Below the pieces are notes generated by a model. That model ran no database searches. It saw only the letters and a program-made list of their open reading frames with translations, and had not been told where the DNA came from. DNA of 64,000 bases from Gordonia aichiensis NBRC 108223 (lineage in GTDB: Bacteria; Actinomycetota; Actinomycetes; Mycobacteriales; Mycobacteriaceae). The DNA is taken from NCBI RefSeq assembly GCF_000332975.1, contig NZ_BANR01000005.1:310001-374000 (forward strand), written 5' to 3'. A program made the translations under genes and the position numbers. How positions within the stretch are numbered: position 1 is the stretch's first letter; the number at the start of each line of letters is the position of its first letter. This document shows positions 34,175 through 43,533 of the stretch, piece by piece.

Positions 34175-35113
34175 TCAGTTCTCGCGTAAGGCCTCGGTCA
34201 GCTGCGGCACCACCTGCTTCTTGCGCGAGACGATGCCCGGGGCGCTCGCGTGGCCGTCGTGCACGCTGACTCCGAGTGCCTTCTCGACCGCCTCAAGGGG
34301 CTCGCCGACGACCAGGAGGTCGGAGTCGACCTCGAGTACGTCGGTGATCAGGAGCAGGAAGAGGCCGTAGCCTGCCTGCTGGGCCTCCGCCTTCATCGCA
34401 GCGAGGAACTCGTCGCGGCGTGCGAGCAGAGGGCCGGTTCCGACGGTGTTGATCTGGGCGACCCGCACCGTCGTCGATCCCATCGTGTAGCTCTTGGCGT
34501 CGCGGTCGATGAGTTCGGTGGCCGACAGGTCGCCGACGTCGGTTCCGGCGCGCAGGAGGTCCGTCCCGTAACGCTGGAGGTCGATTCCGGCCCGTCCGGC
34601 GAGGTCGGAGGCGGCGCGTCGGTCGTATTCGGTCGTCGTGGGGGAGCGCAGCAGCAGGGTGTCGGAGATGATGGCCGAGGCCATGAGCCCCGCGAGGTCG
34701 GCGGGAATCGGTACGTCGTTCTCGTCGTACATCCGCCACAGAATCGTGCACGTGCACCCCAGCGGCTCGGCGCGAAACCACAACGGGGCCGACGTCTCGA
34801 AGTTGGCGATGCGATGGTGATCGACGACCTTGGTGATGACGACCTCGTCGATATCTCTCACGCTCTGCTGGCGCTCGTTGTGGTCGACGAGGATCACCTG
34901 TTCGGCGTCCGGTCGCGCGGTCTCGATCACACGGGGTGCAACGATTCCGAAATGCTCAAGCGCATAACGGGTTTCAGAACTCGGGTCGCCAAGCGCGACG
35001 GCCTCGATCTGCGCGTCAGGAGACAATTGACTCTCGAGGTGCGCCATCACGATGGCCGACGCGATCGCGTCGGTGTCGGGATTCCGGTGGCCGAATACGA
35101 ATGTCTTCGACAT
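34175..35113 (-). CDS. ppaC: Manganese-dependent inorganic pyrophosphatase (family II)
   Basis: A 312-residue DHH-superfamily enzyme that hydrolyses pyrophosphate. Metal and catalytic motifs are FGHRNPDTDAIASA at the N-terminus, LVDHNE near 75 and the DHH motif as VVDHHRIANF near 97. The C-terminal DHHA2 domain ends LLVVGEPL through VSRKKQVVPQL, where the Arg-Lys-Lys binds substrate. There is no CBS insertion, so nucleotide regulation is not expected. M. tuberculosis relies on a family I enzyme, so this gene interrupts the otherwise mycobacterial gene order. It is convergent with metH, 18 bp away. Confidence 0.94.
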   Translation of the reverse strand: MSKTFVFGHRNPDTDAIASAIVMAHLESQLSPDAQIEAVALGDPSSETRYALEHFGIVAPRVIETARPDAEQVILVDHNERQQSVRDIDEVVITKVVDHHRIANFETSAPLWFRAEPLGCTCTILWRMYDENDVPIPADLAGLMASAIISDTLLLRSPTTTEYDRRAASDLAGRAGIDLQRYGTDLLRAGTDVGDLSATELIDRDAKSYTMGSTTVRVAQINTVGTGPLLARRDEFLAAMKAEAQQAGYGLFLLLITDVLEVDSDLLVVGEPLEAVEKALGVSVHDGHASAPGIVSRKKQVVPQLTEALREN

Positions 35114-35242
35114 GAGTCCTCCAACTGTCTGCGAGTTTCGCGTCCCTCCTCGAGCCTACGACGCCGTGGGCGTGGCGCAGCTCGTCTGAACCCCGCAGCT
35201 TCCGTCCACCGATCTCCCAGACTCGCCGCGCACTGTGGGACC

Positions 35243-36751
35243 GTGACCTCAAGCCTGACCCACCGCCGTCCCGTCGAGTCGCGTCCTGCCGACCCGCAGT
35301 CCACGCACCTCGACACTCGACGACCCGTCGCCCGTTGGGTGCGCTGGTCGGTGCTCGCCGTCGTTCTCGTCGCGGGACTTCTCGCGCGCTGGTACTTCCT
35401 CGACCGCGAAACCATGGACTACCAGAACTTCCTCAGCCGCTGGTACGACACGCTCGATTCCGGCGGGTTCGGAGCTTTCCGCGAGCAGTTCGCCGACTAC
35501 AACTACCCGTATCTGTACCTGATCTGGTTGCTCACGGTCGTCAACGTGCCGTCGCTGGTGGGTATCAAGGCGCTCTCGATCATCTTCGATGTCGTGCTCG
35601 CGGTATGTGCCTATCGGATCGTTGGGCTGCGGACCGAACGGTTCCTGTTACGAGCCTCGGCATTCGGTGTGGTGTTCCTGCTGCCATCGGCCATCCTGAA
35701 CAGCGCGTGGTGGGGTCAGGCCGACGCCATTTACACCGCATGCGTGCTCGCCGGTCTCTACTTCCTGCTCCGCGCACAGTCCGGCGGGGCACGGCGTGGC
35801 GATCCGAGGCATCGCGCCTACGTGTGGAACTCGCTGATCGCCTGCGCCTGCTTCGGTCTGGCACTCGGGTTCAAACTGCAGGCGATCTTCGTGTTCCCGG
35901 TATTGCTGTGGTTACTGGTCCGCCGTCGACTTCCGTGGTACACGCTGGCAGCGATCCCCGCCGTGTACCTGCTGCTCGACGTCCCGGCGGTACTCGCTGG
36001 GGCCTCGTGGTCGACGGCGCTCTCGGTGTACGTGAATCAGACCGACTCGTACAAGCAGCTCACGCTCGGTGCGGCCAACCTTTATCAACTCATCCCGATC
36101 TCCGGTGACGCCACGTGGCTCGCTCACCTGGGGATAGCCCTCGCCGTCGGCGTTGTGCTGGCATTCCTCGGCTGGTCGCTGTGGAAGAAACCTGCCGTGA
36201 CCCCGGCGTCGCTTCTGGTCGTGGCGACGGCGAGCGCAGCGATCGTGCCCTTCCTTCTTCCCGCCATGCACGACAGGTACTTCTATACCGTCGAGATCCT
36301 CAGCGTCGTCGCGGCATTCTTCCTGCCGCTGTGGTTCGTCGCGATACCGGTCCTGATCCAGGCGTCGGCAATCGGTATCTACCACTCGTCGCTGACCGGC
36401 GAACAGGGCCGGGCCATGGGATCGGGCGCCGAGCAGGGTCTCGCAGGTCAACACGGATCCGCAGGGCAGCGGGGCGCCCCGGAACACGCCGGCCCGGCGA
36501 GCGGTGTCACCAGGCCCGGCGTTTTCGGTGGCCCGAGGGGAGCCGACGGCGCCGACCACCCTGCAGGCAGGGCGCAGGGCATCCACGGTGGTCAAGACGG
36601 ATCCGGGGGCTATACCTCGGGACGGGGCGATACCGCGCTGACCGTCTACGCATCGTTTCTGGCCGCCGCCGTGGCGGGCTTGATCTACTCGATCATTCGG
36701 ATCGTCGGCTCCGGTGTTCACCGCACGTTCGCGCCGGGGTCAGGCACCTGA
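35243..36751 (+). CDS. Polytopic membrane glycosyltransferase-like protein (GT-C fold)
   Basis: A 502-residue integral membrane protein with about 10-11 helices, resembling mannosyltransferases related to Gpi18 and GT87/GT39 enzymes. The first loop holds DRETMDYQNFLSRWYDTL, where acidic residues are typical of the GT-C active site, and later SAWWGQADAIYT. A hydrophilic Gly/Gln/His/Pro-rich insertion (residues about 390-462) separates the last two helices. It probably uses polyprenyl-phospho-mannose on the outer face of the membrane to modify wall glycolipids or proteins; the acceptor is unknown. GTG 35243 starts just before the hydrophilic N-terminus; longer in-frame starts run antisense through ppaC. 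Confidence 0.8.
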   Translation: MTSSLTHRRPVESRPADPQSTHLDTRRPVARWVRWSVLAVVLVAGLLARWYFLDRETMDYQNFLSRWYDTLDSGGFGAFREQFADYNYPYLYLIWLLTVVNVPSLVGIKALSIIFDVVLAVCAYRIVGLRTERFLLRASAFGVVFLLPSAILNSAWWGQADAIYTACVLAGLYFLLRAQSGGARRGDPRHRAYVWNSLIACACFGLALGFKLQAIFVFPVLLWLLVRRRLPWYTLAAIPAVYLLLDVPAVLAGASWSTALSVYVNQTDSYKQLTLGAANLYQLIPISGDATWLAHLGIALAVGVVLAFLGWSLWKKPAVTPASLLVVATASAAIVPFLLPAMHDRYFYTVEILSVVAAFFLPLWFVAIPVLIQASAIGIYHSSLTGEQGRAMGSGAEQGLAGQHGSAGQRGAPEHAGPASGVTRPGVFGGPRGADGADHPAGRAQGIHGGQDGSGGYTSGRGDTALTVYASFLAAAVAGLIYSIIRIVGSGVHRTFAPGSGT

Positions 36752-36829
36752 CCCCACGGCATCACTGTCGACAAGTGAGCGTGCTCACCGGATTCGCACC
36801 GCTACGCCCCGGTCGGGAATGATGCCCCT

Positions 36830-37498
36830 GTGACCAGCCAACCCGTAACGCCCGCTGCAGTCCTCTGGGACATGGACGGCACCCTGCTCGATTCCGAGAA
36901 GCTGTGGGACATCGCCGTCGCAGAACTCTCCGCCCGGCATGGCTATGCGATGACGCCGGAACTGCGCGAATCGACGCTCGGGAACTCGATGACGGACGCG
37001 CTGACCAAGGTCTTCGACGCATCGGGCGTCTCACCCGACGCGCGCGACTACGCCGCCGACGAGAGGTGGCTGCTCGACCGCGTCGCGCAACTGTTCGCCG
37101 ACGACCTGCCCTGGCGACCTGGTGCGCAGGAGGCGTTGACCACGATCGCCGACGCCGGCATCCCCATGGCGCTCGTCACCAACACCGTCCGCGAGCTCAC
37201 CGACCAGGCACTCGAAACGATCGGAGCACATTTCTTCGCGGCGACGGTGTGCGGCGACGAGGTCGAGAACGGGAAGCCGGCGCCCGACCCCTATCTGCGG
37301 GCAGCGAGCCTGCTCGGCGTCGACGCGAGCGCATGTGTCGCGGTGGAGGATTCGCCGACGGGTGCGCAGTCGGCCACCGCTGCGGGATGCACGACGATCG
37401 TCGTACCGTCGACCGCCGACGTTCCACAGGCTGGTCGACGAGTGTTCCGCGGTAGCCTCGAGGGTCTCGCACTCGCTGATCTTCAGACTCGTGCGTAG
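36830..37498 (+). CDS. HAD-family phosphatase (beta-phosphoglucomutase-like subgroup)
   Basis: A 222-residue HAD hydrolase. Motif I LWDMDGTLLDSEKLWD contains the nucleophilic Asp, motif II is VTNT, and motif III/IV is GKPAPDPYL then VEDSPTGAQSATAAG. The helical cap between motifs I and II is of the C1 type. Substrate is a small phosphorylated metabolite that cannot be specified. It begins with GTG and lies upstream of hisE-hisG by 39 nt, so co-transcription with histidine genes is plausible; a role in the histidinol-phosphate step is only a guess from position. Confidence 0.88.
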   Translation: MTSQPVTPAAVLWDMDGTLLDSEKLWDIAVAELSARHGYAMTPELRESTLGNSMTDALTKVFDASGVSPDARDYAADERWLLDRVAQLFADDLPWRPGAQEALTTIADAGIPMALVTNTVRELTDQALETIGAHFFAATVCGDEVENGKPAPDPYLRAASLLGVDASACVAVEDSPTGAQSATAAGCTTIVVPSTADVPQAGRRVFRGSLEGLALADLQTRA

Positions 37499-37537
37499 AC
37501 CCTTGCACGATCCCGTGAGTCGAACGGGACGGCACAC

Positions 37538-37819
37538 ATGGGAGAATGGACACCTGTGAAGACCTTCGATGAGTTGTTCGCCGAGCTGACCGAGAAGGCG
37601 ACCACGCGCCCGCAGGGCAGTGGCACCGTCGCAGCGCTCGATTCCGGCGTCCACACACTGGGGAAGAAGATCATCGAAGAGGCCGGCGAGGTCTGGCTGG
37701 CCGCCGAATACGAGTCCGACGAGTCGCTCGGCGAAGAGATCTCGCAGCTTCTCTACTGGCTGCAGGTGATGATGATCAAACGAGGCCTGTCGCTCGAGGA
37801 TGTCTACCGCCATCTGTAG
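37538..37819 (+). CDS. hisE: Phosphoribosyl-ATP diphosphatase
   Basis: A 93-residue enzyme of histidine synthesis that hydrolyses phosphoribosyl-ATP to phosphoribosyl-AMP. The metal-binding helix motif is [15 protein letters not shown] (residues 46-60), followed by [14 protein letters not shown]. The start at ATG 37538 gives the same length as the M. tuberculosis protein; GTG 37556 is an alternative. It is followed by hisG after 74 nt, the actinobacterial arrangement that pairs the first two steps of the pathway. Confidence 0.96.
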   Translation: MGEWTPVKTFDELFAELTEKATTRPQGSGTVAALDSGVHTLGKKIIEEAGEVWLAAEYESDESLGEEISQLLYWLQVMMIKRGLSLEDVYRHL

Positions 37820-37893
37820 GCCGTGACCGCATCGGTCGCGGCCCGACGATCCCGCCCTCAGACACCTCTCATCACCACACCTCAGGAGTGACC

Positions 37894-38739
37894 ATGCTGC
37901 GCGTTGCAGTCCCCAACAAAGGTGCCCTGTCCGAGTCCGCAGCCGCCGTGCTGGCCGAGGCCGGTTACCGCAAACGATCCGATTCGAAGGATCTCACCGT
38001 CCTCGACATCGGCAACGACGTCGAATTCTTCTTTCTGCGTCCCAAAGACGTCGCGATCTACGTCGGGGCGGGGACACTCGATCTGGGCATCACCGGGCGC
38101 GACCTCGCCCGCGATTCCGGTGCCCACGTCGACGAGGAACTGGCAATGGGCTTCGGGTCCTCGACATTTCGCTACGCGGCACCCGCCGGACAGAAGTGGA
38201 CCGTCGCCGACCTCGCGGGCAAGCGCATTGCCACGTCGTATCCGAACCTGGTCCGCGACGACCTCGCGTCGCGGGGGATGACCGCCGAGATCATCCGGCT
38301 CGACGGCGCGGTGGAGATCTCGATCCAGCTGGGGGTTGCCGACGCCATCGCTGACGTTGTCGGTTCAGGACGCACGCTGCGCCAGCACAATCTCGAGGCT
38401 TTCGGCGAGTCGTTGTGCGACTCGGAAGGCGTACTGATCAGCCGCGCGGGCGTCGACCCCGACAAGAAGGCGACCCAGTTCATCAAACGTGTCCAGGGCG
38501 TCGTCTTCGGCCAGCAATACGTGATGATCGACTACGACTGCCCACGATCACTGCTCGACCAGGCGACGGCCATCACGCCGGGCCTGGAGTCACCGACCGT
38601 GGCACCCATGGCCGATCCCGACTGGGCGGCCGTGCGCGCGATGGTGCCGCGCCGTGATCACCAGAACCTGATGGACGAGCTGTCGGAGCTGGGAGCGCGC
38701 GCGATTCTCGCCTCCGACATCCGCTCCTGCCGATTCTGA
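37894..38739 (+). CDS. hisG: ATP phosphoribosyltransferase (long form)
   Basis: A 281-residue enzyme catalysing the first committed step of histidine synthesis from ATP and PRPP. It starts [14 protein letters not shown], and carries [26 protein letters not shown] and a PRPP site within [20 protein letters not shown]. The C-terminal 75 residues form the regulatory domain for histidine feedback inhibition. AGGAG 5 nt before ATG 37894 decides the start over GTG 37888. It ends the HAD-hisE-hisG run. Confidence 0.97.
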   Translation: MLRVAVPNKGALSESAAAVLAEAGYRKRSDSKDLTVLDIGNDVEFFFLRPKDVAIYVGAGTLDLGITGRDLARDSGAHVDEELAMGFGSSTFRYAAPAGQKWTVADLAGKRIATSYPNLVRDDLASRGMTAEIIRLDGAVEISIQLGVADAIADVVGSGRTLRQHNLEAFGESLCDSEGVLISRAGVDPDKKATQFIKRVQGVVFGQQYVMIDYDCPRSLLDQATAITPGLESPTVAPMADPDWAAVRAMVPRRDHQNLMDELSELGARAILASDIRSCRF

Positions 38740-38777
38740 GCGGCTGTGGGCCGACCCGACAGCTGTCGGCGCGACGG

Positions 38778-39620
38778 TCAGCGCGGGCCGAGCAGAACGG
38801 TCTGCGCTGATCGGCCGAGGAACCCGCCGACGTCGTAGAGATCGGCGAATGTCGCACCGTATCCGTGCCTCCCCGACGCCATGTCGGCGTCGATACCCAG
38901 CCACGGGCTCGTCGGCTGAGCGACCAGGTGCGCCGTGGTGTCGGTGTTCATCCAGGTCCACTCGTCGGGCCGCAATGTGGTGCCGAGACCGTTCGCCACG
39001 TCCAGGACGGTGAATACGGACTCCATGTTCGACATCGTTTCGCCCTCGACGAGGTCGATCGCGGGACGGATCCACACCGCCGGGGTCTGGCCGTGCAGCC
39101 CGGGCGTCGTCGCTGTCTCCGTGGTGCCGATGAATCCGACCGTGCCCCAGTCGACGCCGAGATCGCTGTCGGCGGTGACCCCGCGAACAACAGGGAGTGT
39201 CTCCGGCGAGGGCAGCGGGTCACGCGGAGTGCGGGTGATGGTGGTCGAATCCGTCGTGCGCATCCGCCAGCCGACGCTCTGCGCAGCGAGTCGATACGTG
39301 CCGTCCGGCTGTCTGACCTCGAGGTCGGCCTCGATGAGCGCGATCTGTCGTCCCGGCCGAACAGCCCTGGCACGAACCCGATTGAGGCCCAATCCGATCG
39401 GCCCGAGAATCTCGGTGGTCACGCGCGTGAACTCCTGAGCGGGATCCGGAGCGCATCGCAACAGACTTCGCATCAACAGCCCCGCCGGCGGTCCGCCGTG
39501 CTGGATATCGGGCGCCCACACGCTCAGTGTCGCCGCGGTCGGTGAGAAGTACTCGAAATCGTCTGCATCGTCGTCGGCGCCGGGGATGTCGACGACCCGT
39601 TCGTAGTAGCAACTCTCCAC
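38778..39620 (-). CDS. Acyl-CoA thioesterase-like protein (double hotdog)
   Basis: A 280-residue protein of the thioesterase superfamily (TesB-like). The N-terminal hotdog contains DIQHGGPPAGLLMRSLLRC, with the conserved His-Gly-Gly-Pro of the active-site helix, and the second hotdog contains VEGETMSNMESVFTVLDVANG and WTWMNTDTTAHL. It likely hydrolyses acyl-CoA of unknown chain length in lipid turnover. The GTG start is supported by TAGGGT 6 nt upstream. It is convergent with hisG and divergent from the secreted esterase gene. Confidence 0.85.
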   Translation of the reverse strand: MESCYYERVVDIPGADDDADDFEYFSPTAATLSVWAPDIQHGGPPAGLLMRSLLRCAPDPAQEFTRVTTEILGPIGLGLNRVRARAVRPGRQIALIEADLEVRQPDGTYRLAAQSVGWRMRTTDSTTITRTPRDPLPSPETLPVVRGVTADSDLGVDWGTVGFIGTTETATTPGLHGQTPAVWIRPAIDLVEGETMSNMESVFTVLDVANGLGTTLRPDEWTWMNTDTTAHLVAQPTSPWLGIDADMASGRHGYGATFADLYDVGGFLGRSAQTVLLGPR

Positions 39621-39626
39621 GGCCTG

Positions 39627-39632
39627 ACCCTA
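39627..39632 (-). promoter_or_regulatory. -10 hexamer of a leaderless thioesterase transcript
   Basis: On the minus strand TAGGGT lies 6 nt before GTG 39620, with no ribosome site between. Confidence 0.55.
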
Positions 39633-39852
39633 GATCATGCTGCCGGCAGACTCCCGCACAGGTTCGTGTCATCCGATCAGACGCTTTTACTCGTACGTTC
39701 GGATCAATGTCGGCGTTGGACACCCCACACAACGGGTCAAACGACCAGAATGACCACTGTTCGCGACGTCGATCACAGCAATCGGCATCGTGAAGTCCAC
39801 TGTGGTTTCCCTGTGTCCTCGCTCACGAGGGCACTGACACGCGAGGTTGCCT

Positions 39853-41430
39853 GTGTATCGAATCCGGAAGTCTGTCGGCAGCGCCGCCGTCGGTTGCGCG
39901 TTGTGCCTGGGCACCGTGGTCCCGCTGGCCCTCTCGTCGGCGGCCGCACAGGCTGGCGTGCCGTCTGCTGAGGAAACTCAGGCGACCGTGAACGGACTTG
40001 GTGCCGATCACGTATTTCGTACAGCCGAACCCGACGACGGCGCCGAGAAGGACTGGTTGACCGAGGTACTCAAGCCCGGCGAAGGTGAACTCTTGGTCGT
40101 GGTCACGCCGGGCACCGACGACGGATCGCTCTACCCGCGCATCAAGGGCCTCCGCTTCAATGACCGGCCGACCTACATCATCGACTATCCCGAATCCATC
40201 GGGCCGATCATCAGCGGGCGCTCCGGGGCGGTTCTGCCCTTCTTCGCGCCCTCCTACGATCAGTCGCGGGACGTGGCGGTCGATAAGAACTTGACGGCCA
40301 TGAAAGCGTTCGCAACGCAGAACGGTGAGAACCCTTTCGTCGTCTACACCGGCTATTCACAGGGCGCCGAAGCCCTCGGCAATGCTGCCGAGCAGGCGAT
40401 TGCCCAGAACGGCGACGGCACGGCGATCGACGTCAACAAGTCGCACATTCTGCTGGTCTCGGACCCGCGCAGCCCGTGGGGGCTCAAGGCGTGGGTGGCC
40501 GACCATGCGGTTGTCGCGGGAATGATGGAGTTCTTCGGTGCCGAATCGAACGGCGCCCGTGATCCGGGCGCCACGGGCGACGAACTGCCGGTGACGTCCG
40601 TGATCGTGGTCGGCGACCCGGTCGCGAACTTCCAGTGGGTCTGGTACCGACCGGTGAGTTCGCTCCTCGTCGACGCGGCAGGCTTCATCACCATCCACTC
40701 CGGCCTCGGTGAACAGAATTACGGCAACCTGATCGACTACGGCGAGACCCCGACGACCCCCAAGAGCAAGGACGGCAACACCACCTACGTGGTCTACACG
40801 CCGAAGCACCATCCGCTGACCGCGCTTGCCGTGCTGGTCAACACCCGGTTGGGCATTCCCTTCGATGCCGCCGACGTGGATCGATGGGACCAGGTGAACA
40901 ATGCGTTCTACCCGCTGCAGGCGCCCGGCGCAGACAACGCGGCCGTCGACGTCGTCGAATCAGAGGCCGCCGCGACGCCGCCCGCGACGACCTCACCCCT
41001 GACCGCGCAGTCTCGCGCCGTCCCGGAGAAGGCCGCCGACACCACCGGCCGGCCCGCTTCGCCCGCGGGCGCATCAACCACCGCGCCGCAGGTCGTAGAG
41101 CAGCACGCCGGCGGTGACGATGCGCCGACGCCGTCCACCGGCCGCCACCGCGCACCCGAGGCCGTGCCGGAGGCCGCACCTGCACCATCGACGGCAACGA
41201 CTGCGTCTGATCCGCAGACCCCGCAGCCGCCTGCGGAGACCGCGCCACCCGTGCAGGAGTCCTCGCCCGATCAGTCGGAGTCCGACGACGCCTCCACCGG
41301 CGGCAGGCACCGCGTCACCGGGCAGGGGCGCCACGCCGCGGACAGTGGCGACGCAGACAGTCACGCCGTAGGCAGTGGCGATGCGACGGGGACGGCACCT
41401 ACGGGGACTGCGACAGCGGCTGCCGCGTAG
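39853..41430 (+). CDS. Secreted PE-PPE-domain serine esterase
   Basis: A 525-residue exported protein. A signal peptide (RIRKSVGSAAVG to SSAAAQA, about residues 2-34) is followed by a PE-PPE (PF08237-type) alpha/beta-hydrolase domain. The nucleophile elbow is GYSQGA with Ser near 169; ADDGA-type loop and the HSGLGEQNYGNLIDYG segment with a candidate catalytic His follow. The last 160 residues are a Pro/Ala/Thr-rich tail with two copies of a TGRHR motif (STGRHRAPE and TGGRHRVTG). It probably acts on wall or envelope lipids. GTG 39853 has GAGG 6 nt upstream; a TTG two codons earlier is less likely. No PE or PPE N-terminal module is present. Confidence 0.85.
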   Translation: MYRIRKSVGSAAVGCALCLGTVVPLALSSAAAQAGVPSAEETQATVNGLGADHVFRTAEPDDGAEKDWLTEVLKPGEGELLVVVTPGTDDGSLYPRIKGLRFNDRPTYIIDYPESIGPIISGRSGAVLPFFAPSYDQSRDVAVDKNLTAMKAFATQNGENPFVVYTGYSQGAEALGNAAEQAIAQNGDGTAIDVNKSHILLVSDPRSPWGLKAWVADHAVVAGMMEFFGAESNGARDPGATGDELPVTSVIVVGDPVANFQWVWYRPVSSLLVDAAGFITIHSGLGEQNYGNLIDYGETPTTPKSKDGNTTYVVYTPKHHPLTALAVLVNTRLGIPFDAADVDRWDQVNNAFYPLQAPGADNAAVDVVESEAAATPPATTSPLTAQSRAVPEKAADTTGRPASPAGASTTAPQVVEQHAGGDDAPTPSTGRHRAPEAVPEAAPAPSTATTASDPQTPQPPAETAPPVQESSPDQSESDDASTGGRHRVTGQGRHAADSGDADSHAVGSGDATGTAPTGTATAAAA

Positions 41431-41464
41431 CTGCCTCCAGATGTCGGGCCCGTGTGCGGTCCGA

Positions 41465-42394
41465 TCAGGAGGCTGTGAAGCCGGGCGGGGGACCGGGGTA
41501 GACCGGGATCTCGCCGCCGAACTCCGGGCACCGGGACTTGTGTTCACACGTCCGGCACAACGCCGAACGCCGAGGTCGGAAGTCACCGGACGCCACCGCT
41601 GCTCGGATGGCTCGCCAGATCGCCGATAGCGTACGTCCGAAGCGTTCGAGTTCGTCGCGGTCGGGGGTGTAGCTGAGTACCTGGCCGTCCGAGAGGTACA
41701 TCAGCTGCAGGCGATGCGGCACGACGCCGCGTATCCGAAGAACGGCCAGCGCATAGAACTTCATCTGGAACAGGGCCTTGGCCTCGAAACCCTCACTCGG
41801 CGACCGACCCGTCTTGTAGTCGACGATGCGTATCTCACCCGTCGGCGCGACGTCGATGCGATCGATGAATCCGCGCATCAACACATCGTCGGACTCGATC
41901 TCGACGTGCTCCTCGACCGCCTGTGGAGTGAAGGCGGTCGGGTTCTCGAGCCGGTAGTAGTTGCCGATCAATGCGGATGCCTTGGCGAGGAACTTCTCCT
42001 CCTCGCCGTCGAGCAGCGCGGCCAGTGACGGATCGGCCTCGCACATCGCGGCCCAGGCACCCTCGACGAGGAACTCCGCCGATTCGCGTGTGCGGAGTTC
42101 GGCGGGCAGCTCGAAGAGGTTCTCCAGCGCCGCATGCACCACGGTCCCGCGCGTTTGCGCCTGGGTGGGCGTCTCGGGGAAGCGATCGATCGCCCGGTAG
42201 CGGTAGAGCAGCGGGCACTGCTTGAAGTCGGCGGCCCTCGAAGGCGAGAGGGCGAGAGGACGACCCACCAGGCCCCTCGCGCCCGCCCCGCCGGCCGGGG
42301 AAGCCGCGGGCACAGCGTCGGACGCGGCCACCGATTCGGCAGGGGCGCCCGGTGCAGCGGCGGTGTCGGTGGTGGACCCGGGGTACGCAGTCAT
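41465..42394 (-). CDS. RecB-like PD-(D/E)XK exonuclease with Fe-S cysteines
   Basis: A 309-residue nuclease of the Cas4/AddB-like RecB family, counterpart of Rv2119. FKQCPLLYRYRAIDR gives the first Cys, GEIRIVDYKTGRSPSEGFE is the catalytic D-x(n)-YK motif, and the C-terminal CRTCEHKSRC supplies the other Cys residues expected to bind a 4Fe-4S cluster. A flexible Ala/Gly/Ser N-terminus precedes the domain. ATG 42394 is my choice; ATG 42430 adds 12 residues. It is divergent from trmI. A role in DNA repair is likely; it stands alone, without cas genes. Confidence 0.9.
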   Translation of the reverse strand: MTAYPGSTTDTAAAPGAPAESVAASDAVPAASPAGGAGARGLVGRPLALSPSRAADFKQCPLLYRYRAIDRFPETPTQAQTRGTVVHAALENLFELPAELRTRESAEFLVEGAWAAMCEADPSLAALLDGEEEKFLAKASALIGNYYRLENPTAFTPQAVEEHVEIESDDVLMRGFIDRIDVAPTGEIRIVDYKTGRSPSEGFEAKALFQMKFYALAVLRIRGVVPHRLQLMYLSDGQVLSYTPDRDELERFGRTLSAIWRAIRAAVASGDFRPRRSALCRTCEHKSRCPEFGGEIPVYPGPPPGFTAS

Positions 42395-42457
42395 GCTCAC
42401 ATTTGGCAGGGTAGGGCGCGGCAGTGACATAGCGACTGCCCGACATGCGCAGGCTGA

Positions 42458-43345
<888 letters not shown>

Positions 43346-43473
43346 CGACACAACTGAGCGGTGAACAAAGCGTGGGCTGGTCGGAGAAACACCGCGAATA
43401 CGTTGCGAAGACTCACATTTAACACGCCGTCAACACCGCGTAGCGCGCGGTGCTCAGCGTTATCTGCCGCCTG

Positions 43474-43485
43474 CCGGTAGCGTGG
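43474..43485 (+). promoter_or_regulatory. Possible mpa promoter element
   Basis: CCGGTAGCGTGG contains a TAGCGT -10 hexamer 49 nt before the mpa ATG. The same 12-mer with one change (T for C) lies before pup at 49621, so the two may share expression control. Confidence 0.4.
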
Positions 43486-43533
43486 TGTTACGGCGCAACC
43501 CACTGGGGTCGTCGCCGGGGAGAGGAGTCAGCA

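Noticed and set aside
34250-35242. N-terminal extension of the membrane glycosyltransferase frame
   Set aside because: The first 331 codons run antisense through ppaC and are not protein-like; the start is placed at GTG 35243.
38756-38769. Perfect palindrome CCGACAGCTGTCGG as a terminator or operator
   Set aside because: It lies between convergent hisG and thioesterase genes but has no loop and no T-tract, and such 14-mers are common at this GC content.
41465-42394. Cas4 nuclease of a CRISPR system
   Set aside because: It has the same cysteine and D-YK motifs, but it occupies the Rv2119 position next to trmI and no cas gene or array is nearby.
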